Shown here piece after piece: positions 13,976-23,065 of a stretch of 44,426 bases of DNA. A program made the position numbers and the translations under genes. Origin of the DNA: Novosphingobium aerophilum (GTDB lineage Bacteria > Pseudomonadota > Alphaproteobacteria > Sphingomonadales > Sphingomonadaceae). The number at the start of each line of letters is the position of its first letter. The stretch's first letter is position 1. The notes beneath the pieces were generated by a model. The model ran no database searches and had not been told where the DNA came from. It was given only the letters and a program-made list of their open reading frames with translations. The stretch covers positions 1-44,426 of the forward strand of contig NZ_JACLAU010000028.1 of the NCBI RefSeq assembly GCF_014230305.1, given 5' to 3'.

Positions 13976-15706
13976 GTGCAGTTCGAAGGTCTAAGCAGCG
14001 TAAGCGGCGGGGAACCGCGCAGCCCGAGGTGGTCGGCCCCGAAGTCGTCCGGCCTCCACCAGTCCGGCCTGCAGAGGGCGGGCGTCGTCCGCTTCATGCT
14101 GGCGATCGACAACTTCGATCACATCTGCATCGCTTACGGGACGGATCTGGCCGACCTCGCCGTGCGCCGGGTGCGCGCCGCGATCGAAGAATGGCTGGGT
14201 GACCGGGCGGAGATCCACTTCGAAAGCGCCGGCGTGTTCTATGGCACGCTCCACCGTCCGCTGAGCGATGCGACCGAGATCGGGGCCGCCACGGTCGGAG
14301 CGGCTGTCCGCTCCGGCGAGGCCCTGTCGGTGAACCGCCTCCTGATCAATCCTCCGGTGGTGTTCCTGCCGCATGACGGAGGGACGATCTGCCTGTCGCT
14401 GGCCGGATCGTGGTCGGTTCACGATGGTTTTGAGCCGTCCCCGACCCGTCGCTTCGAGGGCGGGTGCCGGGCCGCGTTTTTCGGTGAGCCGCCGGTGCGT
14501 GGCAACACCTGGGTTGAGCGCTACCGCGCGGACATGGCCCTGGCGGCGGCGGTCCTCACGGCCCTGCCGGGCGACGGGGGGCTGCCCGATCATTCGGCGA
14601 AGGCCCCTGCCGTCCCGGCACAAGCTCCGGTGTCCTACTCCACCGCTGGTGCCGTGTTCCGCGTGTTTGAGGCCATGGGCCGGGAATCGGGTGTCGTGCA
14701 GCCGATCCGCCAGTCGACCGGAGCAGAGCCGCTGGTCTTGACCTGGCGGCCCGTCCGCGATGGTCACTTCGGTCAGGACGTGCTGTTCTACGAGATGGTC
14801 CCGCAGCTTTGCGGACGTGACGGGCAGCGTCGCGATCTGATGGATTCCCGGCCGGCGCTGGAGCGGCTGGGCCTGGCCGTGGCCCTCGACCAGTTCCTGG
14901 TCAACAGCGCGCTCGATCTGCTCGAGGCCGACCCCGACGTGGCGATCGCCGTCCAGGTCTCGGCCCAAAGTGTCAGTTCCTGTGCGCGCTGGGGCGGCCT
15001 GTTCCGGCGTCTGACCGGCAGCAGCAGCGTGGCGAACCGGCTGATCATCGCCATCACCGAAACCACGAGCTTTCCCGACTTTGCCGAAGCGGTCCAGTTC
15101 GTGTCGCGGCTCCAGGCCTTCGGTTGCGCCGTGGCCGTCGACAATTTCGGGCTCGGCTATGTCGTCGAGATGTTCGAATCCGGCGCTGCCCTGCTCGAAC
15201 GGGCCAAGCAAGGCTTGTCCGGATGCATTGTCCTGGATGTCCGGATGCCTGGCGTCAGCGGCTTGGAGGTGCAGAAGCGGCTCGCCGCGCTGGACATTCA
15301 TACCCCGGTGATCGTGGTGAGCGGGTTTGCCGACATCGAGATGGCGGTCAAGGCGATGAAGGCCAACGCTTTCGAGTTCCTCACCAAGCCGTTCCGCGAC
15401 CAGGACCTGTTCGATGCGATCGGGGCGGCGATGGAGCTGGATTCCAGCCGATCGGTCCAGTCCCGCGAACGGCGCGAGGCCGACCGGCTGATCCGCAACC
15501 TCACCACCCGCGAGTACGAGGTCTTCGTGCGGCTCTGCCATGGCCAGGTCGGCAAGCAGATCGCCCACGAACTCGGCATGTCCGAAGCCACCGTGAAGGT
15601 CCACCGGCGTTCGATCCTGCACAAGCTTGACGTCAAGCATCTCGGCGAACTGATCCTCAACTACGCCCAGATCGTGAAGACCCATCCGGACGAAGTACAG
15701 GGATGA
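13976..15706 (+). CDS. Composite signalling protein: degenerate GGDEF + truncated EAL joined to a FixJ-like receiver and LuxR-type HTH
   Basis: A 576-residue protein starting at GTG 13976, with AGGGGCG upstream. Residues about 38-165 resemble a GGDEF domain but lack its signature (FESAGVFYG replaces the active-site turn). Residues 265-397 match the first part of an EAL domain: YEM at the EAL position, VQVSAQS, then ITETTS and VAVDNFGLGY (the DDFGTGY turn). The EAL barrel then stops. From 397 the sequence is that of a FixJ-type receiver from its second strand onward: VEMFESGAALL, phosphoacceptor D421 in VLDVRMPGVSG, S449, and K471 in LTKPF. A LuxR-type HTH follows (LTTREYEVF, 509-555). The receiver lacks its first strand and acidic pocket. 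The kinase gene begins 21 bases later. DNA binding is likely; c-di-GMP turnover is unlikely. Confidence 0.85.
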   Translation: MQFEGLSSVSGGEPRSPRWSAPKSSGLHQSGLQRAGVVRFMLAIDNFDHICIAYGTDLADLAVRRVRAAIEEWLGDRAEIHFESAGVFYGTLHRPLSDATEIGAATVGAAVRSGEALSVNRLLINPPVVFLPHDGGTICLSLAGSWSVHDGFEPSPTRRFEGGCRAAFFGEPPVRGNTWVERYRADMALAAAVLTALPGDGGLPDHSAKAPAVPAQAPVSYSTAGAVFRVFEAMGRESGVVQPIRQSTGAEPLVLTWRPVRDGHFGQDVLFYEMVPQLCGRDGQRRDLMDSRPALERLGLAVALDQFLVNSALDLLEADPDVAIAVQVSAQSVSSCARWGGLFRRLTGSSSVANRLIIAITETTSFPDFAEAVQFVSRLQAFGCAVAVDNFGLGYVVEMFESGAALLERAKQGLSGCIVLDVRMPGVSGLEVQKRLAALDIHTPVIVVSGFADIEMAVKAMKANAFEFLTKPFRDQDLFDAIGAAMELDSSRSVQSRERREADRLIRNLTTREYEVFVRLCHGQVGKQIAHELGMSEATVKVHRRSILHKLDVKHLGELILNYAQIVKTHPDEVQG

Positions 15707-15726
15707 TGATCGGGTAGGGGGGTACC

Positions 15727-17172
15727 GTGGACAACCGGTTTCTGCAGGCGATCTCGACGCAGCCCGCGCCCATGGCGCGTTACGCGCTCGATCGCTGCCT
15801 GCTGTTCAGCAAGTCCGAATGGATGACGGTGGCGCAGAACCGTCGGGCGATGCTGCTGCTCAACTGGATGACGCTGTTCATCTTCATCCGTTGGGCGGTC
15901 GACTGCATCAGCCATGGCGAGATCGACTGGCAGGCCTACCAGTACCCGGTCACGTTCCTGCTGTTTGTGTCGCTGTTCCTGGTCAGGATCCTGGGGCGAC
16001 CCAACCTGGTGCCCTATATCGTCGTGATCCTGGTCCTGCTGCTCAACGCCTTCGTCCTGGCCCGCTCGATCGAAGCGGGCCTCAACCTGTTCTCGTTGGT
16101 GTCGCGCAACCTCCTGTTCTACTCCCCTCCCGTGGCCGTGGCCAATTCGGTGGTGTTCAAGCCGCGGCTGGCCTTGCTGCTCAACCTGCTGCCGGCCACG
16201 AGCCTCAGCTTCGCGGCGATCGGAGCGGTTCTCTTCGCATCCCAGGGGGCCCTTGAAATCCAGATGCTGGGATGGATCATCGGCGTGGTCGGTTTCACGC
16301 TGTGGTTCACTGTCGCGCTGTACGTCGGCTTCACCAAGTACATGGAACACCGGACCGAACTGGTGGAAGTGCACCATCTGATTGCGGAGATGGAGCGCAA
16401 CCAGAAGCTGAACCAGGAAAACGCCAGAATCCGCGAGGACCTGATCCGAACCCAGCGGGTCCAGATGGTCGATTCGATGACGTCGACCATGGCCCACGAG
16501 GTCAACCAGCCCATTTCCTGCGCCAACAACTATATCCAGGCGGCGCGCCGCTGGCTGTCGCGCGAAACGCCGGACGTGACCGAGGCCCTGGCCTCGCTCG
16601 ACGGCGCACAGAGCGAGATCATCCGGGTGAGCGAACGCGTGATGACCGTGCGGCGCCTGATGCAGCGGCTGTCGAGCGAGTTCACCAGCATCGATCTGGT
16701 CGATCTGGTCGATCGGCTGGAGGGCATGGTCCGGCGTGACCTGGGCGAGCAGGGCATCGTGCTTGAGGTGCGGGCGGACGACCACCTCGACGATCTCTGC
16801 ATCTACGGCTGCGAGGAAGAGCTGATCCAGGTGCTGATGAACCTCATCGCCAATGCGGCGGATGCCCTGACTGATCAGTCCGCGCAACGCGTGATCCGGG
16901 TGGCCCTGGCGGAGGCGGACCTGGGCGAGGTCCAGATCGCGGTGGAGGACAACGGCTGCGGCATCCCGCCCGAGCATATCGATCGCGTGTTCGATCGGCT
17001 GTTCTCGACCAAGACGGGTGGATCGGGGTTGGGCCTTGCCCTGTGCAAGCGCATTGTCGCCAATCATGGCGGGACGATCGGGATCGTCAGCGAACCGGGC
17101 CAGGGAACGCAGGTCATCCTGCGCTTCCCGAAGGGCGATTTGCGCAGCGGCTGGGGCGGCGGACGGCGCTGA
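15727..17172 (+). CDS. Membrane sensor histidine kinase (FixL/NtrB-like catalytic core)
   Basis: A 481-residue protein, GTG start at 15727; an ATG sixteen codons later is possible. Five or six hydrophobic segments lie between residues 43 and 202 and form the sensor, with no PAS domain. A short coiled coil (about 205-245) leads to the phosphorylation site H257 in MAHEVNQPIS, the kind used by FixL-type kinases. The ATPase part is intact: N372 in NLIANAADAL, DNGCGIP at 408-414 and GGSGLGLAL at 431-439. It should phosphorylate the receiver encoded just upstream. The C-terminus ends four bases from the convergent rsmA stop. Confidence 0.92.
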   Translation: MDNRFLQAISTQPAPMARYALDRCLLFSKSEWMTVAQNRRAMLLLNWMTLFIFIRWAVDCISHGEIDWQAYQYPVTFLLFVSLFLVRILGRPNLVPYIVVILVLLLNAFVLARSIEAGLNLFSLVSRNLLFYSPPVAVANSVVFKPRLALLLNLLPATSLSFAAIGAVLFASQGALEIQMLGWIIGVVGFTLWFTVALYVGFTKYMEHRTELVEVHHLIAEMERNQKLNQENARIREDLIRTQRVQMVDSMTSTMAHEVNQPISCANNYIQAARRWLSRETPDVTEALASLDGAQSEIIRVSERVMTVRRLMQRLSSEFTSIDLVDLVDRLEGMVRRDLGEQGIVLEVRADDHLDDLCIYGCEEELIQVLMNLIANAADALTDQSAQRVIRVALAEADLGEVQIAVEDNGCGIPPEHIDRVFDRLFSTKTGGSGLGLALCKRIVANHGGTIGIVSEPGQGTQVILRFPKGDLRSGWGGGRR

Positions 17173-17174
17173 GG

Positions 17175-17189
17175 CTCAGCCGGGCTGAG
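17175..17189. terminator. Hairpin between convergent kinase and rsmA genes
   Basis: CTCAGC-CGG-GCTGAG forms a perfect six-pair stem at the meeting point of the two genes, partly inside the last codons of rsmA. It has no T-run in either direction, so it is at best a weak, bidirectional stop. Confidence 0.35.
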
Positions 17190-18018
17190 TGCCGGCGGTT
17201 GGTGTCAGGGTTCGGGCCAGATTGACGAAATCGGCCACCGTCAGGGTCTCCGCCCGCCGTTGCGGATCGATGCCAAGCCCGTCCAGCGCATCGAGCGCGC
17301 CCGCGACGCCCTTCAGGCTCTGCCGCAGCATCTTGCGGCGCTGTCCGAATGCGGCTTCGGTCAGTCGGGCCAGGACCTTCATCGAAACCCCGGCCGGCGC
17401 CTCCTGCGGGGTGACATGGACAATGGCGCTCATCACCTTGGGCGGCGGGGTGAAGGCGCTGCGGTGCACCTTCATCGCCACACGGGCCTGGCTGCGCCAC
17501 TGGGCCAGGATCGCCAGCCGGCCGAAGGCGTCCTCCCCCGACTGGGCGACGATGCGCTGCGCCACCTCGGCCTGGAACATCAGGGTCAGCGAAGACCAGC
17601 GCGGCGGCCAGGCCTCGCCCGACAGCCAGCCGGTGAACAGCGCCGTGCCCACGTTGTAAGGCAGGTTGGCGACGATGGCATAGGGTTCGTCGAACAGGCC
17701 AGCCGGATCGATCTTGAGGGCATCACCCTCGATCACCCGCAGCCGGCCGGGAAAGGCCTCGCCCAGTTCGGCCAGGGCAGGCAGGCAACGCCGGTCCATC
17801 TCGATCGCGGTCACCCGCGCACCGGCGCGGAGCAGGGCACGGGTCAGGCCGCCGGGGCCGGGCCCCACCTCCAGCACGGCCCGGTCCCGCAGCGGACCGG
17901 GAATCGCGGCGATGCGGTCCAGCAACTGCTCATCGAACAGGAAGTTCTGGCCCAGGGCTTTGCTGGCCGACAGGCCGTGGCGGGCAATCACCTCGCGCAG
18001 GGGGGGCAGGTCGGTCAT
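17176..18018 (-). CDS. rsmA: 16S rRNA (adenine(1518)-N(6)/adenine(1519)-N(6))-dimethyltransferase
   Basis: A 280-residue enzyme (KsgA) that dimethylates two adjacent adenines near the 3-prime end of 16S rRNA during small-subunit maturation. Motifs: ALGQNFLFD at the N-terminus, the SAM-binding loop [11 protein letters not shown], the acidic residue in TAIEMDR, and the catalytic NLPYNV. The C-terminal helical domain [14 protein letters not shown] is present. The start at 18018 overlaps the pdxA stop (ATGA), as in the classical surA-pdxA-ksgA operon. The longer upstream frame is out of register with pdxA and is not used. Confidence 0.96.
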   Translation of the reverse strand: MTDLPPLREVIARHGLSASKALGQNFLFDEQLLDRIAAIPGPLRDRAVLEVGPGPGGLTRALLRAGARVTAIEMDRRCLPALAELGEAFPGRLRVIEGDALKIDPAGLFDEPYAIVANLPYNVGTALFTGWLSGEAWPPRWSSLTLMFQAEVAQRIVAQSGEDAFGRLAILAQWRSQARVAMKVHRSAFTPPPKVMSAIVHVTPQEAPAGVSMKVLARLTEAAFGQRRKMLRQSLKGVAGALDALDGLGIDPQRRAETLTVADFVNLARTLTPTAGTQPG

Positions 18019-19025
18019 GCCCGTCTCCGCGCCGCGCATTCCCCGGCAAGGCGGATCGCCGCCATGGTCGCGCCGGGATGGGCAAGGGCCTGGCCGGCAA
18101 TGCCGAAGGCCGTCCCGTGATCGGGCGACGTCCGCACGATCGGCAGGCCGAGCGTCACGTTGACCCCGGCATCGAAGTCGAGCGCCTTGATCGGGATCAG
18201 GGCCTGATCGTGGTACATGCACAGCGCCACGTCGAAGGTTCCGCGGTTGTGGGGCGCGAACAGGGCATCGGCCGCGTGTGGGCCGGTTGCGGCGATCCCT
18301 TCGGCCTGCAGCGCGGCGATGGCCGGCGCGACCACGGCCTGGTCCTCGGTCCCGAACCGGCCGTCCTCGCCCGCATGCGGGTTCAGCGCCGCCACTGCGA
18401 CGCGCGGCCGGGCAATCCCGAAATCCCGCGTCAGGGCCGCGGCGACGATCCGCCCGCGGCGCAGGATCAGATCGGTCGTGACCAGCCGCGGCACCTCGGC
18501 GAGGGCGACGTGAACGGTCAGCGGCACCGTGCGCAGCGCTGGTCCGGCCAACATCATCACCGCGTTTTCCGCCGCCACCCCGCAGGCGGCGGCGACGAAC
18601 TCGGTCTGACCCGGGTGAACGAAGCCCACTTCGGCCAGCAGGCTCTTGGCGATGGGGCCCGTGACCACCCCGCAGGCCTGGCCGGCCACCGCCAGCGCCG
18701 TGGCTCGGGTCAGCGAAGCCAGCGCCAGCTCGGCTCCGGCGCGATCGGGCACACCGGGACGATAGGCGCCGTCGATCGTGTCGAACACGGGCAGGGCGCG
18801 CGGGAACACCGCTGCGGCTTCGGCCGGATCGGCAATGCGTTCGAGCTGGATGTCGAGGCCGCGCTGCCGGGCGGCTGCGCTCAGGACGTCAGCCCCGCCC
18901 ACTGCAAAGAAGGGGGGCAGGCCATGCACGTCGCGCGCGGCCCAGGCCGTGGCCAGCAGTTCGGGCCCGATCCCCGCGGGATCGCCGAGCGAGACCGCGA
19001 GCGGAGCAGGCAGCGCGGGTGCCAT
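18015..19025 (-). CDS. pdxA: 4-hydroxythreonine-4-phosphate dehydrogenase
   Basis: A 336-residue NAD-dependent enzyme of pyridoxal phosphate synthesis (DXP-dependent route). Family segments: [12 protein letters not shown] at the N-terminus, [22 protein letters not shown], the metal-site stretch [27 protein letters not shown] and [13 protein letters not shown]. Metal-binding histidines are in HPGQTE and YHDQ. It starts eight bases after the surA stop and overlaps rsmA by four bases, so translation is coupled. Confidence 0.97.
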   Translation of the reverse strand: MAPALPAPLAVSLGDPAGIGPELLATAWAARDVHGLPPFFAVGGADVLSAAARQRGLDIQLERIADPAEAAAVFPRALPVFDTIDGAYRPGVPDRAGAELALASLTRATALAVAGQACGVVTGPIAKSLLAEVGFVHPGQTEFVAAACGVAAENAVMMLAGPALRTVPLTVHVALAEVPRLVTTDLILRRGRIVAAALTRDFGIARPRVAVAALNPHAGEDGRFGTEDQAVVAPAIAALQAEGIAATGPHAADALFAPHNRGTFDVALCMYHDQALIPIKALDFDAGVNVTLGLPIVRTSPDHGTAFGIAGQALAHPGATMAAIRLAGECAARRRA

Positions 19026-19033
19026 GGTGCAGG

Positions 19034-20419
19034 TCAGTTGTACTCGATCACCGCGTCGCGGCGCAGGTCGCGCAGATAGGCCTGGGCGCGCTTGTTGACG
19101 CGGTCATCCTCCATCTGGGCCATCATCTGTTCGAAGCTCGGCCCGCTGGCGACCTGCGGATCGTCGCGACCGCAGAGCATCAGCACGCGCACGCCCTCGG
19201 CGATCGAGCCGAACGGCGGCGAGGTTTCGCCGAGCGACAGCGCCAGCAGCGCGTCCTGCAGCGGACCGGGCAGATCGCGCGCCCGCACCTGATCGTTGGC
19301 GACCACCTGCGCGCCGATCCCCTGGGCCACGGCATCAACCGCGCCGCAACCGCGCGCGGACTTCATGGCCGCAGCGAATTCGGCCGCGCGCTTCGTGGCG
19401 GTGGCTTCGGTCGTGCCCGCGGGAAACTCGATCGAGATCTGCTTGAGGCTGAGCACCGCATCGCGCGGGTCCGCAGTCAGCACCTGGCGCTTGTCGATCA
19501 GGTAGAGGATCGAGAAGCCGCCGCTGGTTTCGATCGGTCCGACCAGTTGTCCCGCGCCCAGCCCCTGGGCCGCGCCGGCGAGTTCGCTGGGCAACTGGGC
19601 CAGGCGGATCCAGCCGAGATCGCCGCCGACCGCCGCGGTCGAGGCCTGCGAGTACTGGCGGGCATAGGCCACGAAGCTGCCGCCCTTCTTGAGCTGCTCC
19701 ATGATCTGCTGCGCGTTCTCGGACACCTGCGCGCGCGTTTCCGAGGTGGCGGAGAGGAAGATCTCCCCGAGACGGTACTCCTCGGTGCCCTTGGCGGCCT
19801 TGAGCCGGTCCATCACCTCGCGCACTTCGGTCTCGGAGACGTTGACGAAGGGCTGCACGTTGCGACGGAGCACCGCCTGCCAGGCCAGCTCACCACGGAT
19901 CTGGCGCTTCAGCGACCCGGCCGACGAGCCGACCTTGCCGAGATAGGCATCGAGGGCCGTGGCCTCCTGGCGGAAGTTCTGCTGCGCCACCCGCTCGTAC
20001 GTGGAATCGACCTCGTCGTCGGTCACCTTCAGGTCCTGGGCCTTCGCCTCCTGGATCTGCAGTGTCTCGTCGATCAGGTTGCGCAGGACCTGCAGCCGCA
20101 GCCGCTGCATTTCTTCAGGTCCGATCTTGCCCTGGTTGGCGGCGAGGATCAGCGCAAGGCGTTGTTCGACGTCGGTCCCGGTGATGATGTCCCCGTTCAC
20201 CACCGCTGTCGCGCGACGGTGGTTGGGATCGTTCTTGCCAAAGATCTGAACGTCGTCGGGGATCACGATCGCGCCCTGAGGGGTCTCGGCGGGCCCGGCC
20301 TGGGCCAGCGCGGCGGCAGGAACCAGGGAACCGGCAGTGAAGGCGGCAAGGCCGAGCATCAGCATGGTGCGGCCTGCTCCACCCGGGCGGCCCGGGGTCT
20401 TGCGCGAGAAGAATGTCAC
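19034..20419 (-). CDS. surA: Periplasmic peptidyl-prolyl isomerase / chaperone SurA
   Basis: A 461-residue exported chaperone for outer-membrane proteins. The GTG at 20419 is chosen because it gives a basic N-region (FFSRKTPGRPGGAGR) before the hydrophobic core MLMLGLAAFTAGSLVPAAALA of a signal peptide. The SurA N-terminal domain begins at TAVVNGDIITGTDVEQRLAL, and one parvulin domain follows (EEYRLGEIFLSA ... GGDLGWIRLAQLPSEL). It lies downstream of lptD, one of its known clients in other bacteria. The 239-base gap to lptD may hold its own promoter; a perfect 14-bp tandem duplication lies there (20510-20537). Confidence 0.93.
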   Translation of the reverse strand: MTFFSRKTPGRPGGAGRTMLMLGLAAFTAGSLVPAAALAQAGPAETPQGAIVIPDDVQIFGKNDPNHRRATAVVNGDIITGTDVEQRLALILAANQGKIGPEEMQRLRLQVLRNLIDETLQIQEAKAQDLKVTDDEVDSTYERVAQQNFRQEATALDAYLGKVGSSAGSLKRQIRGELAWQAVLRRNVQPFVNVSETEVREVMDRLKAAKGTEEYRLGEIFLSATSETRAQVSENAQQIMEQLKKGGSFVAYARQYSQASTAAVGGDLGWIRLAQLPSELAGAAQGLGAGQLVGPIETSGGFSILYLIDKRQVLTADPRDAVLSLKQISIEFPAGTTEATATKRAAEFAAAMKSARGCGAVDAVAQGIGAQVVANDQVRARDLPGPLQDALLALSLGETSPPFGSIAEGVRVLMLCGRDDPQVASGPSFEQMMAQMEDDRVNKRAQAYLRDLRRDAVIEYN

Positions 20420-20509
20420 CGTAAGCCAATTCCTGTCTGCGCGGTTCGTCCGCCTGCCGGCCGATCCGCATGTGCCTGCGCCTTGATGTGCAGCGACGGC
20501 TGAACCGTT

Positions 20510-20537
20510 CCTGAGCATCGCCCCCTGAGCATCGCCC
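20510..20537. repeat. Perfect 14-bp tandem duplication in the lptD-surA gap
   Basis: CCTGAGCATCGCCC occurs twice in direct succession. The otherwise featureless gap (20420-20658) contains no credible gene. Confidence 0.8.
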
Positions 20538-20658
20538 GGTACTGTCTGACCACCCCCGCGTCGGACGCCGCAGCGCCCGTCGAGGGCGATAGCGTGTTTG
20601 CGCAACCCTGCAAACACTTCCTACAGCCGATCGGTGCCCCTGACGGCCCCCGCGCCGG

Positions 20659-22914
20659 TCAGCGGAAGCCCAGGTTGCGCAGCGCGAAATGGATCTGGAA
20701 GGTGTTGCCGCGCCCGGCATCGCCGGTAGCGACATAGTCGCGCCGCCAGGTCAGCGCGAGCTCGAGGCAGTCGTCATTGTACGCCAGACCGAGCCGGGTC
20801 CGCAGCGGCTGGAAGCCGTTGGAGGTGTTGAGCGGGTCTTCCTGGCGATCGGTCAGGTTGATCAGGGTCGCCCCGAAGACCGACCAGTACCGGGCGAAGG
20901 CGAAGCGGCCGGCAGCCCGCAGTTCCTCGCGGTCACGCAGGTCCTCGATCGACGAGATATCGCGGTTGAGCCGCAGGTAGCCCATTTCGACATAGCTGCG
21001 TTCGGTGCCGATCGTCGCATCGATCTCGTTGCGGCGGACCGCAAGGTTGTCCTTGTCGAGCCGGTAACGCCAGGTCAGCTTGACCTTGTCGCGGAAGCGG
21101 ACCTCGGTCCGTCCGACGATGTCGGACATCCGGTCGGACAGCCCGGTGCCATCAGGCACGACCGTCGCCTGGCTGCCGACCCGCACCGACTGTCCCAGGG
21201 TCGATCGCACCCGCAGTCCGGGCCGCTGCAGCTCCCAGTCGAAGCCGTAGGTCAGCCGCACCAGGTCCTCGACCCGGTCATAGCCGGGAAAGCGGTTGAG
21301 CGCGAAGAGGTTGGAATCCTCCAGATCGATCGCGCGCGAATCCTCGTTCGGGACCGCCAGATTGCGGATCGGTGGGGAAGCGACCAGTTGCAGCCGCGGG
21401 GTCAGGACATGGTTGCCGCCGAAGGCCGCGCCGACCAGGGGCCAGCGCACGTCGACCGCGCCGATCGCCACGGCCCGACCCTGCCAGCCCGACCGGCCCG
21501 GATAGAAGGCGTTGGTCATGTCGTTCTGGGCCGAGTGATAGATGTCGCCGCGGGTCATGGCGGTGAAGGTCACCTCCTGGCCCCAGGGGGTCAGTCGCGA
21601 CAGGTCCCACTGCGCCCGGGCGAAGGCCCGCTGGGTGTCCTGGCCGCTGGTCCGGGTGATCGCCAGGCTGTTGGCCTGCAGCTCCAGCCGTCCGCCCAGG
21701 ACCGGATCGGCCAGCCGCTTGCGCCAGTCGAGCACCGGCAGGGCGACCGGGATCAGTCCCTGCCGGGCGGCCACCCGCATGGTCTGCGTCGCCCAGCCGG
21801 AGAACGAGAAATAGCTGCTGTCGCCAATCCGTTGAAGATCGAAGGTCGAGCGCAGGCGGTCATCGCGGTTGATGTCGTAGCGGCGCAGGAAGGTCCGGTC
21901 GGTCGCCAGGCGCACCGATCCGGTCAGGCTCCATTCGGGGCTGAACTGGAAGCGGCCATTGGCATGGAGATAGCCGCGAAAGTCGTTGGCCTGGGCGCCA
22001 CCGACCGACGATCCGCTGACCGAAATGCGGCGGCTGCGCGTGGCGTAACCGGTGATCTGGAAGGCCCCGTCATCGACCAGGGCGCGATAATGGGCCGCGA
22101 CCATCGGCAAGGCTTCGGAGAACAGATAGCCGGTGACGGCCAGGTCCTGGTTCGGGCCGAGACGCTGGTACCAGGTGTCGCTGACCGCGACACCGTTGTT
22201 GGCAGTGAGCTGCAGGTCCGGGATCAGCAGGCCGTTGATCGGCCGGCCGTCGCTGGCGATGGCCAGCTTGGGCAGCGGCATCAGCGTGACCCCGAACAGC
22301 CGCAGTCGGGCGCCGCTGAAGCGGATCGTCCGCTCTTCGGGGGCAAAGACCACGCGGCTGGCGTTGACCTGCCAGGTGGGATTGCGCGGGCAGCCCTGTT
22401 CATCCTCGACCGCGCAGCCGGAATAGGTGGCGTGCGAGAGGATGATGTTGCCCGCCGGATCGCGCTCGCCGGTGATCGCAGCCAGCCGCCCGCCGTCGCG
22501 CAGGGCGATCAGCAGGTTCTGCATGGCCCCGGCCTTGAGCTGGTCGGTCAGCTCGACCGTGTCGGTGTAGAGCTGGTTGCCATCGGCATCGACCAGGCGG
22601 ATGTTGCCCTTGGCCACGATCTTGCCGGTCTTGCGGTCCCACGTCACCGTATCGGCGCGGACCGACTGGTCACCGCGACGCAGCACCACGTTGCCGCTGG
22701 CGGTGACGATCTCCGGATCATAGGCATAGCTGACCTGGTCCGCTTCGAACCCGATCGGTCCGTTGAGGTCGTTGCCGGGGGGCAGGGCGGACGGATCGAG
22801 GGATGATTGCGCCCGGGCAGCGGGGCTGCCGCAGGCCAGCAGCGCCAGCAGGCCGGCTCCGGCCAGGCCGTGCGCCAGCCTCCGGCGAAATCCGGCCGCG
22901 CATCGCAGGGTCAT
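20659..22914 (-). CDS. lptD: LPS-assembly protein LptD
   Basis: A 751-residue outer-membrane protein that inserts lipopolysaccharide into the outer leaflet together with LptE. It has a signal peptide (hydrophobic core about residues 15-27, ending near ARAQ). The N-terminal periplasmic OstA/LptA-type jellyroll covers about residues 50-150 (EIVTASGNVVLRRGDQSVRA, KIVAKGNIRLVDADGNQLY). A long beta-barrel follows, with alternating strands and a C-terminal aromatic/Phe-Arg end. Cysteine pairs SGC...QGC in the N-domain and NDDC near the end could form the disulfides known in LptD. It heads the lptD-surA-pdxA-rsmA order and is divergent from pepA. Confidence 0.95.
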   Translation of the reverse strand: MTLRCAAGFRRRLAHGLAGAGLLALLACGSPAARAQSSLDPSALPPGNDLNGPIGFEADQVSYAYDPEIVTASGNVVLRRGDQSVRADTVTWDRKTGKIVAKGNIRLVDADGNQLYTDTVELTDQLKAGAMQNLLIALRDGGRLAAITGERDPAGNIILSHATYSGCAVEDEQGCPRNPTWQVNASRVVFAPEERTIRFSGARLRLFGVTLMPLPKLAIASDGRPINGLLIPDLQLTANNGVAVSDTWYQRLGPNQDLAVTGYLFSEALPMVAAHYRALVDDGAFQITGYATRSRRISVSGSSVGGAQANDFRGYLHANGRFQFSPEWSLTGSVRLATDRTFLRRYDINRDDRLRSTFDLQRIGDSSYFSFSGWATQTMRVAARQGLIPVALPVLDWRKRLADPVLGGRLELQANSLAITRTSGQDTQRAFARAQWDLSRLTPWGQEVTFTAMTRGDIYHSAQNDMTNAFYPGRSGWQGRAVAIGAVDVRWPLVGAAFGGNHVLTPRLQLVASPPIRNLAVPNEDSRAIDLEDSNLFALNRFPGYDRVEDLVRLTYGFDWELQRPGLRVRSTLGQSVRVGSQATVVPDGTGLSDRMSDIVGRTEVRFRDKVKLTWRYRLDKDNLAVRRNEIDATIGTERSYVEMGYLRLNRDISSIEDLRDREELRAAGRFAFARYWSVFGATLINLTDRQEDPLNTSNGFQPLRTRLGLAYNDDCLELALTWRRDYVATGDAGRGNTFQIHFALRNLGFR

Positions 22915-23065
22915 TGCGGCAGGGGACTTTCGGCCAGGGGGAGCATGGCTTGCCTATCGCACCGCCGCGCCCTAACTGCAATCGGGTCAACCGGCTGGCA
23001 GGGCCATTAATGTCCCAACCCGCCGCACCTGTGCGAAAATCTGTCGCATAATGCCTGGAGTCCCC

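Noticed and set aside
13991..15685. 564-codon open frame opposite the fused regulator
   Set aside because: Shadow; the plus strand encodes clear EAL, receiver and HTH motifs.
20689..22806. 705-codon open frame opposite lptD
   Set aside because: Shadow frame; lptD on the other strand has a signal peptide, jellyroll and barrel.
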